Below are positions 52,213 to 59,831 of a stretch of 64,000 bases of DNA, piece after piece. This DNA comes from a virus. Position numbers and translations under genes: made by a program. The DNA is taken from positions 35,542 through 99,541 of IMG/VR virus record IMGVR_UViG_3300008116_000055. One strand, 5' to 3'. How positions within the stretch are numbered: position 1 is the first letter of the stretch; each line of letters starts with the position of its first letter. Below the pieces are notes generated by a model. That model was not told where the DNA came from. It saw only the letters and a program-made list of their open reading frames with translations, and ran no database searches.

Positions 52213-52674
52213 ATGAAGACATATCTTTTATTTTTATTCGCGAATTTCGAAGACCACGAAGACATTGAATTTTTTTGTTTGGAAGTTCTTGGAGTTAGTC
52301 CAAAAATTGCCAAGGTTAGGTTTGTTATTGAAGATACGTCTAAAAGTATAATAGTTATATTTGAATCCGAATCAAATAGAAAAGAGCTCTCTGAAGAACT
52401 TCACAATATTATTTCTATGGAGGATGTGAAATTTTACTTCCTCTTCGAAAGAGAAAGTATATATAGTGCCAATTTACCTATACAGATGAAGGACTTTATG
52501 TTTAAGCCAAGTGAAGAATATAGTTCATTAAGGTTAGAATATAATAAAAAAGAAAACACCGAGAACCCTAACGAAACAATGGACCTTGATAATATTTTAG
52601 AGAAAATTGAACAGGAGGGGATAGACAGTTTGACTCCTGACGAAAAAAAATTCTTGGATGGCTTCCAAAATTGA
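52213..52674 (+). CDS. Hypothetical protein with DUF6576-like C-terminal motif (153 aa)
   Basis: The N-terminal 100 residues look like a small alpha/beta domain (KTYLLFLFANFEDHEDIEFF) of unknown family. The C-terminal LDNILEKIEQEGIDSLTPDE, followed by KKFLD, closely resembles the short helical motif found at the C-terminus of Bacteroidota rhomboid and related proteins (DUF6576). That supports a Bacteroidota host. It lies between the lysis candidates and the sigma factor. Function unknown. Confidence 0.5.
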   Translation: MKTYLLFLFANFEDHEDIEFFCLEVLGVSPKIAKVRFVIEDTSKSIIVIFESESNRKELSEELHNIISMEDVKFYFLFERESIYSANLPIQMKDFMFKPSEEYSSLRLEYNKKENTENPNETMDLDNILEKIEQEGIDSLTPDEKKFLDGFQN

Positions 52675-52693
52675 TTTTTTTTACATATTTTTA
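52671..52693 (+). promoter_or_regulatory. TTG-N12-TATTTTTA promoter-like element before the sigma factor
   Basis: TTG at 52671-52673 (spanning the end of the upstream gene) is followed by 12 nt and TATTTTTA (52686-52693), 25 nt before the ATG at 52719. The layout matches those at 47458 and 60839. Confidence 0.4.
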
Positions 52694-52718
52694 CCCATGA
52701 ACCACAAACCGAACATTC

Positions 52719-53531
52719 ATGGCCAAAACATTACTAATCAACACTGAAGAAATTCAGAACTACATCAAAGACATCCGAAAGATTAAGGTAATTACTCACC
52801 AAAGACAGGATGAAGTCTTCGAACTCTTAAAAAATAAAGACCTACCTAAGAAGGAAAGAGTCGATTTGTTAAACGAACTCGTAGTGGGTAATCTACGTTT
52901 TGTAATCACCGTCGCTAAATCATATCAAAACAATGGTATGGATTTAATTGATTTAATATCCGAAGGTAATATCGGTCTCATACGAGCCGCCGAAAGATTT
53001 GACCCTAACAGTGGTTACAAATTTATTTCATATGCTGTTTGGTGGATTAAACAATCTATTATGGCTTCTCTAAACGAGAATTCAAGGATGATAAGACTGC
53101 CGTCAAACATTATTCAGGAAAATCAAAAAAGAAAGAAAAATGAACAGTTAAATGTTGATGACCCTTTCTTTATCAATTATGAAGATAATGGGGCAGAAAT
53201 AGTACTACCTCATTGTGTAAACTTGAATGATGAAATAAATGAAGAGGGAGACCAATTAATCGATACCATCATTAATGTCAACGCTGATAACCCTGAAGAC
53301 ATTTTAAATACGTCTGAAGAAATTAAAAAAAGAGTTTCTCAAATGCTTTCAATCCTTGACGATAGAGAAAAGGTCATTATTGAAAAGTCTTATGGGTTGA
53401 ACGGTATTGAAATGAATTTAGAAGACTTGGGTGATGAATTCGGATGCACTAAAGAACGTATTAGACAACTACGTGATAAAGCACTAAAGAAACTTCGTAA
53501 CGACAGTTATGGATTATTAAACTATTTATAA
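52719..53531 (+). CDS. RNA polymerase sigma-70 family factor
   Basis: The 270-aa protein has sigma region 2 at about residues 45-120 (LRFVITVAKSYQNNGMDLID, EGNIGLIRAAERFDPNSGYK, FISYAVWWIKQSIMASLNE), a short region 3, and region 4 with the helix-turn-helix CTKERIRQLRDKALKKLRND. It lacks region 1.1 and resembles primary sigma factors of Bacteroidota rather than the reduced gp55 of T4. It should direct host RNA polymerase to phage promoters, most simply the TATTTAT(A) boxes before virion genes. That pairing is inference. The insertion between regions 2 and 3 (about residues 130-180) is acidic. Confidence 0.9.
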   Translation: MAKTLLINTEEIQNYIKDIRKIKVITHQRQDEVFELLKNKDLPKKERVDLLNELVVGNLRFVITVAKSYQNNGMDLIDLISEGNIGLIRAAERFDPNSGYKFISYAVWWIKQSIMASLNENSRMIRLPSNIIQENQKRKKNEQLNVDDPFFINYEDNGAEIVLPHCVNLNDEINEEGDQLIDTIINVNADNPEDILNTSEEIKKRVSQMLSILDDREKVIIEKSYGLNGIEMNLEDLGDEFGCTKERIRQLRDKALKKLRNDSYGLLNYL

Positions 53532-53540
53532 ATAAAAAAC

Positions 53541-53828
53541 ATGAAAAATTTTATTCAAAAAAATTTCACAATAATCGTTTTGGTTGTTGCACTTTTAGGA
53601 TTTTTTAAAAGTTGTGGCGACGGAAGAGAACTCTCTAAAATGAGAAAGGAAATTGAGTCAATTAAAGATTCTACCTACACCAAAGAAGAATTGGATGTTA
53701 GGTTAAGAATTGAAGGATTGAAATCAGAAAAAAGAATGATTCAAGCAACTGATAGAAAAATTTTAGATGTAAACCGTCAAACTGAAATTGATAATGAAAT
53801 AAGCAAGTTGGAAAATAGTGTTAAATGA
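53541..53828 (+). CDS. Small membrane-anchored coiled-coil protein (95 aa)
   Basis: The N-terminus MKNFIQKNFTIIVLVVALLG is a membrane helix followed by FFKSCGDG, which weakly resembles a lipobox. The rest is a charged helix. It overlaps the next gene by 4 nt (ATGA), and the two proteins share the opening pattern MKNxIxKN. Probable inner-membrane or lipid-anchored protein of unknown function. Confidence 0.55.
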   Translation: MKNFIQKNFTIIVLVVALLGFFKSCGDGRELSKMRKEIESIKDSTYTKEELDVRLRIEGLKSEKRMIQATDRKILDVNRQTEIDNEISKLENSVK

Positions 53829-54934
53829 AAAATTGGATTAATAAAAATTATAAAACATTAATAGTATCTGCGTTTTTAATACCAATTATAACTGTTGCGT
53901 TGGTTTCAATATCACACGTAACTAAATGGTACGGAATTTCAAACCCAATTAGTTGGGCTATCTATTTATCAATAGGTATCGAAATTGCCGCATTATCTGC
54001 GTTGGCTGCAATATCAGCTGATATGGGTAGAAAAGTATATTTCCCATTTGGTATTGTAACCCTCATTCAATTTATTGGTAATATTTATTTCGCCTATTCA
54101 TATATTGATATTACGAGTCAAGCATTTATTTCTTGGGTTGAGTTAGTTTCACCACTTTTAGAATATATTGGTGTTGACCCTACAGACATGATTGGTCACA
54201 AAAGATTTTTAGCGTTTTTCGCTGGAGGTATGTTACCAATCATTTCACTTTCTTTTCTACATATGTTAGTTAAGTTTACTCAGAGTGAGAAAAATACTGT
54301 AGAGGTTGAACAACCAGTGGTAAAAGACGCTCCTGAACCCGTTGGTGAAGAAACACCGGTGGTAGATGCTAAAGACATTGTTGGTGAAGTCTCTCGAGTT
54401 AGAATCTCTCAAGAAGATTTAGATATTTTAGAAAAATTACTTAACAAAACCCCCCAACCAAAAGATGTTGAAACTCCTGAGGAAGAAGAGGATAATGACT
54501 CATCAGATGTTTTTTTAATTGAGGACCATTTAATTAAAGAAGAACCGGTGGTTGTTAAAGAAACAACTATTACTCCTGAACCAATTGTTGAAGAACAACC
54601 TGTAATAGTTGAAGAACCAATTGTCACACCTGAACCAACTATTGCACCTGAACCAATTGTTGAAGAACAACCGATAGTAATTGAAGAAACAACTATTACT
54701 CCTGAACCAATTGTTGAAGAACAACCTGTAATAGTTGAAGAACAACCGATAGTAATTGAAGAACCAATTGTTGAAGAACAACCTGTAATAGTTGAAGAAC
54801 AACCGATAGTAATTGAAGAACCAATTGTTACACCTGAACCGATTGTTGAGGAAATAATTGAAACACCTGAACCGATTGTTGAGGAACCAATACAAGATGA
54901 ACAACTTCCCATTGAGGAAGAAAAAAAAAATTAG
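53825..54934 (+). CDS. Multi-pass membrane protein with long acidic VEEQP-repeat tail (369 aa)
   Basis: Residues 1-155 contain about four membrane helices (TLIVSAFLIPIITVALVSI, AIYLSIGIEIAALSALAAIS, FGIVTLIQFIGNIYFAYSYI, FFAGGMLPIISLSFLHMLV). From about residue 225 onward is a cytoplasmic tail of repeated EPIVEEQPVIVEE and TPEPIVEE units, strongly acidic. The frame stops right after a run of ten A at 54921-54930, yet the -1 frame continues for 50 more plausible codons to 55083. Function unknown; it could organise complexes at the membrane. Confidence 0.6.
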   Translation: MKNWINKNYKTLIVSAFLIPIITVALVSISHVTKWYGISNPISWAIYLSIGIEIAALSALAAISADMGRKVYFPFGIVTLIQFIGNIYFAYSYIDITSQAFISWVELVSPLLEYIGVDPTDMIGHKRFLAFFAGGMLPIISLSFLHMLVKFTQSEKNTVEVEQPVVKDAPEPVGEETPVVDAKDIVGEVSRVRISQEDLDILEKLLNKTPQPKDVETPEEEEDNDSSDVFLIEDHLIKEEPVVVKETTITPEPIVEEQPVIVEEPIVTPEPTIAPEPIVEEQPIVIEETTITPEPIVEEQPVIVEEQPIVIEEPIVEEQPVIVEEQPIVIEEPIVTPEPIVEEIIETPEPIVEEPIQDEQLPIEEEKKN

Positions 54935-55083
54935 AAGAGTCCCCACAACAGGAGGAATCGTTGGAAAACTTTGGTTTGGACAATGGGGAAATAAATAATA
55001 CAGAAGACAACGACATTTCTTCTGTTATCAGTAAAAGGTTAACTAGAAATGTTGGAAATACACAACGTAGAAGGTTTAGATGA
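54931..55083 (+). other. Possible -1 frame extension of the acidic-tail membrane protein
   Basis: Reading in the -1 frame after the A10 run gives LEESPQQEESLENFGLDNGE and 30 more residues, ending GNTQRRRFR and a TGA at 55081-55083. The composition continues the acidic tail, then becomes basic. Poly-A slippage or a one-base error would join it to the 369-aa protein, giving about 419 aa. It overlaps the next gene by 35 nt. Confidence 0.5.
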
Positions 55084-55654
55084 TAAAACTTTAAATGTTG
55101 TTCGTCGCAGAACGAAAAAAACCCAAATATTACTGTACGACACTAATAGACGTGCGGACGATTTCATTAATAAATTAAAGTACAGGAAGTGTGGTAAATA
55201 CGACGAAATACCACACTTTATTGTCACTAAATTAGGTACAATCTACCAACTTTTCGATACCAACTATTATTCAAATACATTTGACGAACCTTATATTGAC
55301 AAACAATTTATTAAAATTGCGGTTGAAAATTTAGGATGGTTAAGTAAAAATACCGTAACAGGTTTCATGCATAATTGGATTGGAGACCCTTACAGATGTG
55401 AACCTTTCGTTAGAAATTGGAGAAACCATTATTTTTGGGATAGGTATAATGATGACCAAGTATTATCAATTTCATCATTGTGTGAACATATATGTGAATC
55501 CCACGGTATACCAAAAAATATAGTACCTTCTCAGGGATATCTTGAAAGCGCTATTAAATTTAATGGTGTAGTGTGTAAATCTAATTTCTCAAATATTTAT
55601 ACAGATATAAACCCATCATTTAATTTTAGACTAATTTTTAAAAATGAACAATAG
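55049..55654 (+). CDS. Amidase_2-like (N-acetylmuramoyl-alanine amidase fold) protein, zinc ligands apparently missing
   Basis: The 201-aa protein follows the order of T7-lysozyme-type amidases: a strand QILLYDTNRR where HHT is usual, IPHFIVTKLGTIYQLFD (the core strand pair), IKIAVENLGWL (the next strand), VLSISSLCEHICESHGIP (the helix) and the end NIYTDINPSFNF. The usual first zinc His is replaced in YDTNR, and the later His and Cys/Asp ligands are not evident in VVCKSNFSNIYTD. It may therefore bind rather than cut peptidoglycan. No signal peptide. Position near the spanin candidates suggests a lysis or cell-wall role, but the activity is doubtful. Confidence 0.6.
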   Translation: MLEIHNVEGLDDKTLNVVRRRTKKTQILLYDTNRRADDFINKLKYRKCGKYDEIPHFIVTKLGTIYQLFDTNYYSNTFDEPYIDKQFIKIAVENLGWLSKNTVTGFMHNWIGDPYRCEPFVRNWRNHYFWDRYNDDQVLSISSLCEHICESHGIPKNIVPSQGYLESAIKFNGVVCKSNFSNIYTDINPSFNFRLIFKNEQ

Positions 55655-56189
55655 AAAAACATCGGGGTACGACGAGATAAAAGGTATGTTAAAGACGTTA
55701 AGGTCTCTTAATGAAACCGTGTACACCAACAAGAATTTGATTAAGGAAGAGGATGAAACTCAACAACCTAATACCAATACACAAAATACCGATAACGAGT
55801 TAAACAAAAAACAGTACGATAACGTGGAGGTTGTTAATGATGTGGATGTTAAATTATTGTCTTCTGACCAAGAGGATATAAAACTTAAACCTGAAGAAAA
55901 AACCGCCTTATCACAAATAATTGATTCATTTAGACAACAAGTTTCACAAATTGCAAGTTTAGAACCTGGAATTACCATAACCGAGACTGAAATCAGACTT
56001 GATGGTGAAATTACAGACTTAGAAATTAATTTTGTTATGATTTCGGGTGAAGGTAGTGGGTTATACATAAATGGCGACATGTTATTATTAGACGACGAAA
56101 CAATGGACATGTTAGAAAAATTGAGAAAATTTGAACCAACTTTCACATCGGCTATGGAGCCATTAATTAGAGATAGAATGAACGCATAA
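55644..56189 (+). CDS. Hypothetical acidic protein (181 aa)
   Basis: The gene overlaps the amidase-like gene by 11 nt. The N-terminal 80 residues are polar and low complexity (NTNTQNTDNELNKKQYD). The C-terminal half alternates like a small beta-rich domain (ITITETEIRLDGEITDLEIN), followed by an acidic helix. No known motif. It begins a run of four tightly linked small genes ending at 58257 that may be internal virion or head-associated proteins. Confidence 0.5.
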   Translation: MNNRKTSGYDEIKGMLKTLRSLNETVYTNKNLIKEEDETQQPNTNTQNTDNELNKKQYDNVEVVNDVDVKLLSSDQEDIKLKPEEKTALSQIIDSFRQQVSQIASLEPGITITETEIRLDGEITDLEINFVMISGEGSGLYINGDMLLLDDETMDMLEKLRKFEPTFTSAMEPLIRDRMNA

Positions 56190-56428
56190 TGGCACTTACA
56201 AACACCGATGTTAAAGAAATTGAAAAGATTGCAAGAAAAGAAATGAAAGATTTTCTTGAGACCACTCAAGCACATACCATTGTAATGAAAATAATACAAA
56301 AAGAGATAGGTGCTAGGTCAGTTGATGAAAGAATCGTTGACCTATCATCTAAAGTTGTTGTGGAACTTTTCAAAACACTATGGCAACGTAAGTCTTTTTG
56401 GGAACAACCCTTAAAAAGTGTTAGATAA
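56189..56428 (+). CDS. Hypothetical helical protein (79 aa)
   Basis: The product is mostly alpha-helical (DVKEIEKIARKEMKDFLETT) with a C-terminal Trp-rich segment (LWQRKSFWEQPLKSVR). Start and stop both overlap neighbours by 1 nt (TAATG), so it is translated within the same cluster. No family recognised. The size and context fit a small virion or assembly protein, but nothing proves it. Confidence 0.5.
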   Translation: MALTNTDVKEIEKIARKEMKDFLETTQAHTIVMKIIQKEIGARSVDERIVDLSSKVVVELFKTLWQRKSFWEQPLKSVR

Positions 56429-56931
56429 TGTCATATAATTTCGAGAAAATATTGAGAGGGAAAAAATCTTCCCCAAAAGATACAAATGAAACTTCTGCAG
56501 ATTCCTCAGGTTCATTTGAGGGAGCTCTGAGCGGTCCATTAGTTAAAAGGAAAATAAAAAAGATTCATAATTTTGAAGAAGAATTAAGTGAAGTTACAGA
56601 CTCTTCTTCTTCAGGACAATATGACACTTCTTATAGTGCTGGTAGGTCGAACCCATTAAAAATCAATGGTCCCAATAGTATCATGAACAGTCGAGCGGTA
56701 AAAGATAAAAATTTCCCAAAATGGGGAGGTCCTGGTGGTGTTTATGTAAAGGTAAAAGAAAGATGTAAAAAATATCCTTACTGTAATCAGGGTGATATCA
56801 AAAGTTTAGATTTTTTTGAAGACCAAGAATTGAAAGAATCCGTTTATAATGTATCAAAAAAATTAGGATTACCGTATTCTCAGGTCGAGAAAATTGTAAT
56901 AAATGAAATAAATAAGATATTTATTAAGTAA
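56428..56931 (+). CDS. Hypothetical protein with conserved-looking C-terminal domain (167 aa)
   Basis: The first half is polar and Ser-rich (DTSYSAGRSNPLKINGPN). The second half contains FPKWGGPGGVYVKVKERCKK and a YPYC motif, followed by a helix (VSKKLGLPYSQVEKIVINEI). The C-terminal codons include the TATTTAT box of the next gene. No family recognised; probably a virion or assembly protein because of its neighbours. Confidence 0.5.
   Translation: MSYNFEKILRGKKSSPKDTNETSADSSGSFEGALSGPLVKRKIKKIHNFEEELSEVTDSSSSGQYDTSYSAGRSNPLKINGPNSIMNSRAVKDKNFPKWGGPGGVYVKVKERCKKYPYCNQGDIKSLDFFEDQELKESVYNVSKKLGLPYSQVEKIVINEINKIFIK
56918..56924 (+). promoter_or_regulatory. TATTTAT box inside the end of the 167-aa gene
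   Basis: TATTTAT overlaps the last codons of the upstream gene and ends 7 nt before the ATG at 56932. Its placement inside coding sequence could be a chance match, but the distance fits the other boxes. Confidence 0.4.
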
Positions 56932-58257
56932 ATGAAAAAGAATATATCAAATATCATTTCGGAGTCATTATTTGACGAAGTAAAAAGAACCATATTAAAA
57001 GAAAATAAAAAATCTCAAGATATGTTTCAAATTACTTGCGAGGGAGAACCCGTTGAAACATTTGAATCCGAAGAAATTGCAATGCAACATTTGGATATTT
57101 ATAAAAAGAAACATCCTAAAAAGGAGTTCATAATCGAAAAAGTAAAATATAATTCACCAACTGAAATGATTGATAAATTAGACCAGATGGGAGAAGAATT
57201 AGAAGAAAATAAAGAAACCACAAAAATGAAAAAAATTAAAGTATCGAGCATGGCAGAAGCCATTTTATCCGCTAAAGAAAAAGGTCTAAAAGAAATTAAA
57301 TTTAACGGAAAAGTACATAATGTTGAAGAATCATGGAAACAACTTGAAGAAGAGGAAGGTGTTTGTGATGAGTGTGGACAAGGTTATATGGAAGAAGAAA
57401 CAAATGTGGAGGAATCAAGCGCGTTTGTTTTGGCTGCTGATAAAGCGAGAGATGCTGGTAAAAAAGAATTCGAATTCCCTAAAGGAAGTGGTAAAATGCA
57501 TAAAGTAACAATCACTAAAGATATTGATACAAATGAAGGTGAAATGGGTACGTGTAGTGAGTGTGGTTCACCCATGAATGAGGAAGGAATGTGTTCAGAG
57601 TGTGGTACTGGTATGTATGAATCTAAGAAATCGGTTCTTAGACTTACTGAAAGTGAAATGGTTTCTTTGATTAAAAAAATGGTAATTGATTCAAAAAAAA
57701 ATCTAAGTGAGGCGGTACCCGGTATTGCGGTAACTAAGAAAGCTCAGAGTGGTTCTAAAAAAGAAAATGACGACGCAATTAAAGATGTTCAGAAAAAACT
57801 GAAAAAAGCATCAACATTTGATGGTAATGATAATCCTGAGTTTCCAAAACAAGTTGGTAAAGGTGAAAAAATGGCGGTAAACCCAACTGAGAAACAAGAA
57901 GAGTATATTGATGATAATATGAAGGGTGGTACCCTTTTAGATTTAAATTATGATTTTGAACCATCAGAATCATTCAAAAAAAGATTAAAAATGGCATTAG
58001 AAGGTGACTCAAAAATGGGTAACTCACAAAATGCTGCTAACGTTATAAAAACAAAAACAGGAGAGAGATTAAGTAAATCGGCTGAAAGAAAAAAAGAAAA
58101 AGAGAAAGACGCACCTGAAGCATTCCATGGAGCAAGAGGAGTTCAACCTTTAAAAGTAAAGAGTGTGAATGAATCTAAAACTACAATGACTTCAATTGTG
58201 AATGAGGAAATCTCGAGAATGAAAAAAATCATCGGATACAACGAAAGTACTCAGTAA
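56932..58257 (+). CDS. Acidic virion-like protein with zinc-ribbon Cys pairs (441 aa)
   Basis: The protein is rich in Lys and Glu and contains three CxxC pairs: CDECGQGYM near residue 145, then CSECGSPMNEEGMCSECGTG at about residues 205-224, which together resemble short zinc ribbons. A helix LRLTESEMVSLIKKMVI follows. The C-terminus NEEISRMKKIIGYN resembles ends of large-phage virion proteins. It may be an internal, core or scaffolding protein, possibly cleaved during assembly. That is inference. The TATTTAT box before it fits late expression. Confidence 0.5.
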   Translation: MKKNISNIISESLFDEVKRTILKENKKSQDMFQITCEGEPVETFESEEIAMQHLDIYKKKHPKKEFIIEKVKYNSPTEMIDKLDQMGEELEENKETTKMKKIKVSSMAEAILSAKEKGLKEIKFNGKVHNVEESWKQLEEEEGVCDECGQGYMEEETNVEESSAFVLAADKARDAGKKEFEFPKGSGKMHKVTITKDIDTNEGEMGTCSECGSPMNEEGMCSECGTGMYESKKSVLRLTESEMVSLIKKMVIDSKKNLSEAVPGIAVTKKAQSGSKKENDDAIKDVQKKLKKASTFDGNDNPEFPKQVGKGEKMAVNPTEKQEEYIDDNMKGGTLLDLNYDFEPSESFKKRLKMALEGDSKMGNSQNAANVIKTKTGERLSKSAERKKEKEKDAPEAFHGARGVQPLKVKSVNESKTTMTSIVNEEISRMKKIIGYNESTQ

Positions 58258-58268
58258 TCTTCTTTTTT

Positions 58269-58294
58269 TTGTTTTCTTTTATCCTTATATTTTA
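58269..58294 (+). promoter_or_regulatory. TTG-N14-TATATTTTA promoter-like element
   Basis: TTG (58269-58271) and TATATTTTA (58286-58294) lie 4 nt before the ATG at 58299. Spacing is 14 nt instead of the 12 nt seen at three other sites. It starts a group of small accessory genes. Confidence 0.35.
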
Positions 58295-58298
58295 ACAG

Positions 58299-58655
58299 AT
58301 GAGGATTATGGAAAATAGAGAAGAGTATATTGAGTCAGATATTTCTGAAAAATACAAACATCAAATAGACATTTGGTATAGAACCTACAACATTAATAGG
58401 GATAAAATAATATTATTTTATGATTTCCTATCTTCTTTATATGATTTAGTAGACGAAACCTTTTTAGGTTCTGATGTACTTTATATGTGGAATTTTTTCT
58501 ATGAGGCGTACTATTTTGTTAAATTGGAAGAAAAAGAAAATAGAATATCTGAATACTTTTACAAGTTATTTGATTTTAGATATCAAAAGTCAAGGTCCGA
58601 GTTGGACATTCTCACAGAAATTTATAAATTATTCGAACAAAACTTGAAAAAGTAG
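58299..58655 (+). CDS. Hypothetical helical protein rich in aromatic residues (118 aa)
   Basis: The product is helical and unusually rich in Tyr and Phe (ILFYDFLSSLYDLVDETFLG, YMWNFFYEAYYFVKLEEKEN). A second in-frame ATG at 58308 is an equally possible start. It has no known motif or signal peptide. Small accessory genes of this type in phages often affect host processes, but nothing here shows it. Confidence 0.5.
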   Translation: MRIMENREEYIESDISEKYKHQIDIWYRTYNINRDKIILFYDFLSSLYDLVDETFLGSDVLYMWNFFYEAYYFVKLEEKENRISEYFYKLFDFRYQKSRSELDILTEIYKLFEQNLKK

Positions 58656-58659
58656 TTTA

Positions 58660-58690
58660 TTTTCCGTATACTATATATAAAAACGGAAAA
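58660..58690 (+). promoter_or_regulatory. Inverted repeat directly before the histone-like gene
   Basis: TTTTCCGT (58660-58667) pairs with ACGGAAAA (58683-58690), and the ATG follows at 58691. The 15-nt centre holds TATATATAA, which could serve as a promoter -10 element. The arrangement suits an operator or a hairpin that controls translation. Confidence 0.45.
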
Positions 58691-58873
58691 ATGGACACAC
58701 TTAAACAAATCAAAGACTTGGTGGAAAAAATGTCTGTTGATACCACCAAGGTATTCGAAAAGGGTAATAGAAGTGCATCTATTCGAGCTAGAAAATATGC
58801 TCAAGAAATAAAAGAGTTAATTCCTCTTTATAGAAAAGAACTATTACAAGAAATAAAAAAACATGATGATTAA
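58691..58873 (+). CDS. Histone H1/Hc1-like small DNA-binding protein
   Basis: This 60-aa protein (MDTLKQIKDLVEKMSVDTTK, then EKGNRSASIRARKYAQEIKE) closely follows the pattern of Bacteroidota histone H1-like Hc1 proteins, small helical chromatin proteins in which VFEKGNRSASIRARK matches the usual YNKGNKAAGTRLRK. It lacks the long Lys/Ala-rich tail of chlamydial Hc1. It may bind phage or host DNA, or mimic the host protein. This is one of the better hints for a Bacteroidota host. It overlaps the next gene by 11 nt. Confidence 0.65.
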   Translation: MDTLKQIKDLVEKMSVDTTKVFEKGNRSASIRARKYAQEIKELIPLYRKELLQEIKKHDD

Positions 58874-59045
58874 TTATATCTTTATTTTTTTGATGGTATT
58901 GAGTACCATTTACGTACTAAGGTTCTGTGTTGAATTTTTGATAAAATTCTTCTCAGAACAACCCTCAATATTAAAGTTGACCAAAATAGAATCTGTTTTG
59001 TTTTATCTTGCGGTTTCTTACATAATAACATTTTTAATAATATAA
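58863..59045 (+). CDS. Small two-helix membrane protein (60 aa)
   Basis: Two hydrophobic segments (YIFIFLMVLSTIYVLRFCV and SVLFYLAVSYIITFLII) with a short polar loop indicate an inner-membrane protein. It overlaps the histone-like gene by 11 nt and precedes a GTG-start gene by 4 nt. Holin-like in size, but no other evidence supports a holin. Confidence 0.5.
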   Translation: MMINYIFIFLMVLSTIYVLRFCVEFLIKFFSEQPSILKLTKIESVLFYLAVSYIITFLII

Positions 59046-59049
59046 TTTA

Positions 59050-59505
59050 GTGTTTGACAATATAAGACATTTAAGACCATATTTTTTCTCTTTGAGAGAA
59101 ATAGACAATAACGTAAGTTTAGACATTAAACTTCCTGTTACTTGGAAAATCGAATCAATAATTTCTCAATACAAATCTATCAAATATAAGATACAAGATA
59201 AAAATGAGAAATTTACTTTGGTTTCATTAATCAGTAATGCAACCGCTGATGGTTATGATGTTGTTTTTTCTTGTGCAAAAGAAATAATAACCATGAATAA
59301 AGAAATGGAAGAGAAACAAAGACTCTTACAACAAAAGATTAAAGAGTTAGAAGTTTTGTTTCAACACCAGACACTTGATAAGTTAAAAGAAATATCATTT
59401 ATTGAGGATGCAAGACAAGAGAATACAACAGGGATTAAATTGGTTGAATCGGGAAGTGGAGAGGGACTCCAAGGAGATACAATCCCACAAGAATCAAATG
59501 ATTGA
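59050..59505 (+). CDS. Hypothetical coiled-coil protein with GTG start (151 aa)
   Basis: The start is GTG at 59050, four nt after the previous stop, because no ATG precedes the conserved-looking N-terminal domain (LRPYFFSLREIDNNVSLDIK). A small alpha/beta region is followed by a coiled coil (MNKEMEEKQRLLQQKIKELE) and a polar tail. No known family. The gene overlaps the next start in ATGATTGA. Confidence 0.5.
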   Translation: MFDNIRHLRPYFFSLREIDNNVSLDIKLPVTWKIESIISQYKSIKYKIQDKNEKFTLVSLISNATADGYDVVFSCAKEIITMNKEMEEKQRLLQQKIKELEVLFQHQTLDKLKEISFIEDARQENTTGIKLVESGSGEGLQGDTIPQESND

Positions 59506-59614
59506 GGAAATCAAAAAATTGGATAAAACCAAAATGTTTGAGACCCCTAAAAAAGAAAAACTTTCTTTTTTTAAAAGACTTTCTATAATTTTTGGATATG
59601 GAAAAAAAAGGTGA
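59498..59614 (+). CDS. Small basic protein (38 aa)
   Basis: The ATG at 59498 overlaps the previous stop by 8 nt and gives a 38-residue basic peptide ending FFKRLSIIFGYGKKR. A longer frame from 59402 would overlap the neighbour by about 100 nt and starts in its coding region, so it was not used. AAGGAGAT lies 19 nt upstream, too far for normal use. Low certainty that it is a gene. Confidence 0.35.
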   Translation: MIEEIKKLDKTKMFETPKKEKLSFFKRLSIIFGYGKKR

Positions 59615-59831
59615 CTTGATAAATCAATTGGCAATAATATCAGATTTAATTGAAAAAATTAATTTGGATACTAAATCGTGCACATTGGTTATTGAGTTAG
59701 AAAACGAAAAGTTTCTACAAACTTTTGATTATATCTCAAAAAAACAAAATAGTCGAATGGTTAAACCCGACAAAACTTTTACAATTAAAATTGGTCAGGT
59801 GGATATCATCTTTAATAAGAGTAGTGTCTAA
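59598..59831 (+). CDS. Hypothetical small protein (77 aa)
   Basis: ATG at 59598 is preferred over a TTG at 59592. The product has a helix (INQLAIISDLIEKINLDTK) and three beta strands (CTLVIELENEKFLQTFDY, FTIKIGQVDIIFN). It overlaps the 3' end of the minus-strand gene by 20 nt, so transcription converges here. No family recognised. Confidence 0.45.
   Translation: MEKKGDLINQLAIISDLIEKINLDTKSCTLVIELENEKFLQTFDYISKKQNSRMVKPDKTFTIKIGQVDIIFNKSSV

Noticed and set aside
59402-59497. Longer form of the small basic gene from 59402
   Set aside because: It would overlap the upstream gene for about 100 nt and its first part has no coding character; the ATG at 59498 overlaps the stop in the usual way.
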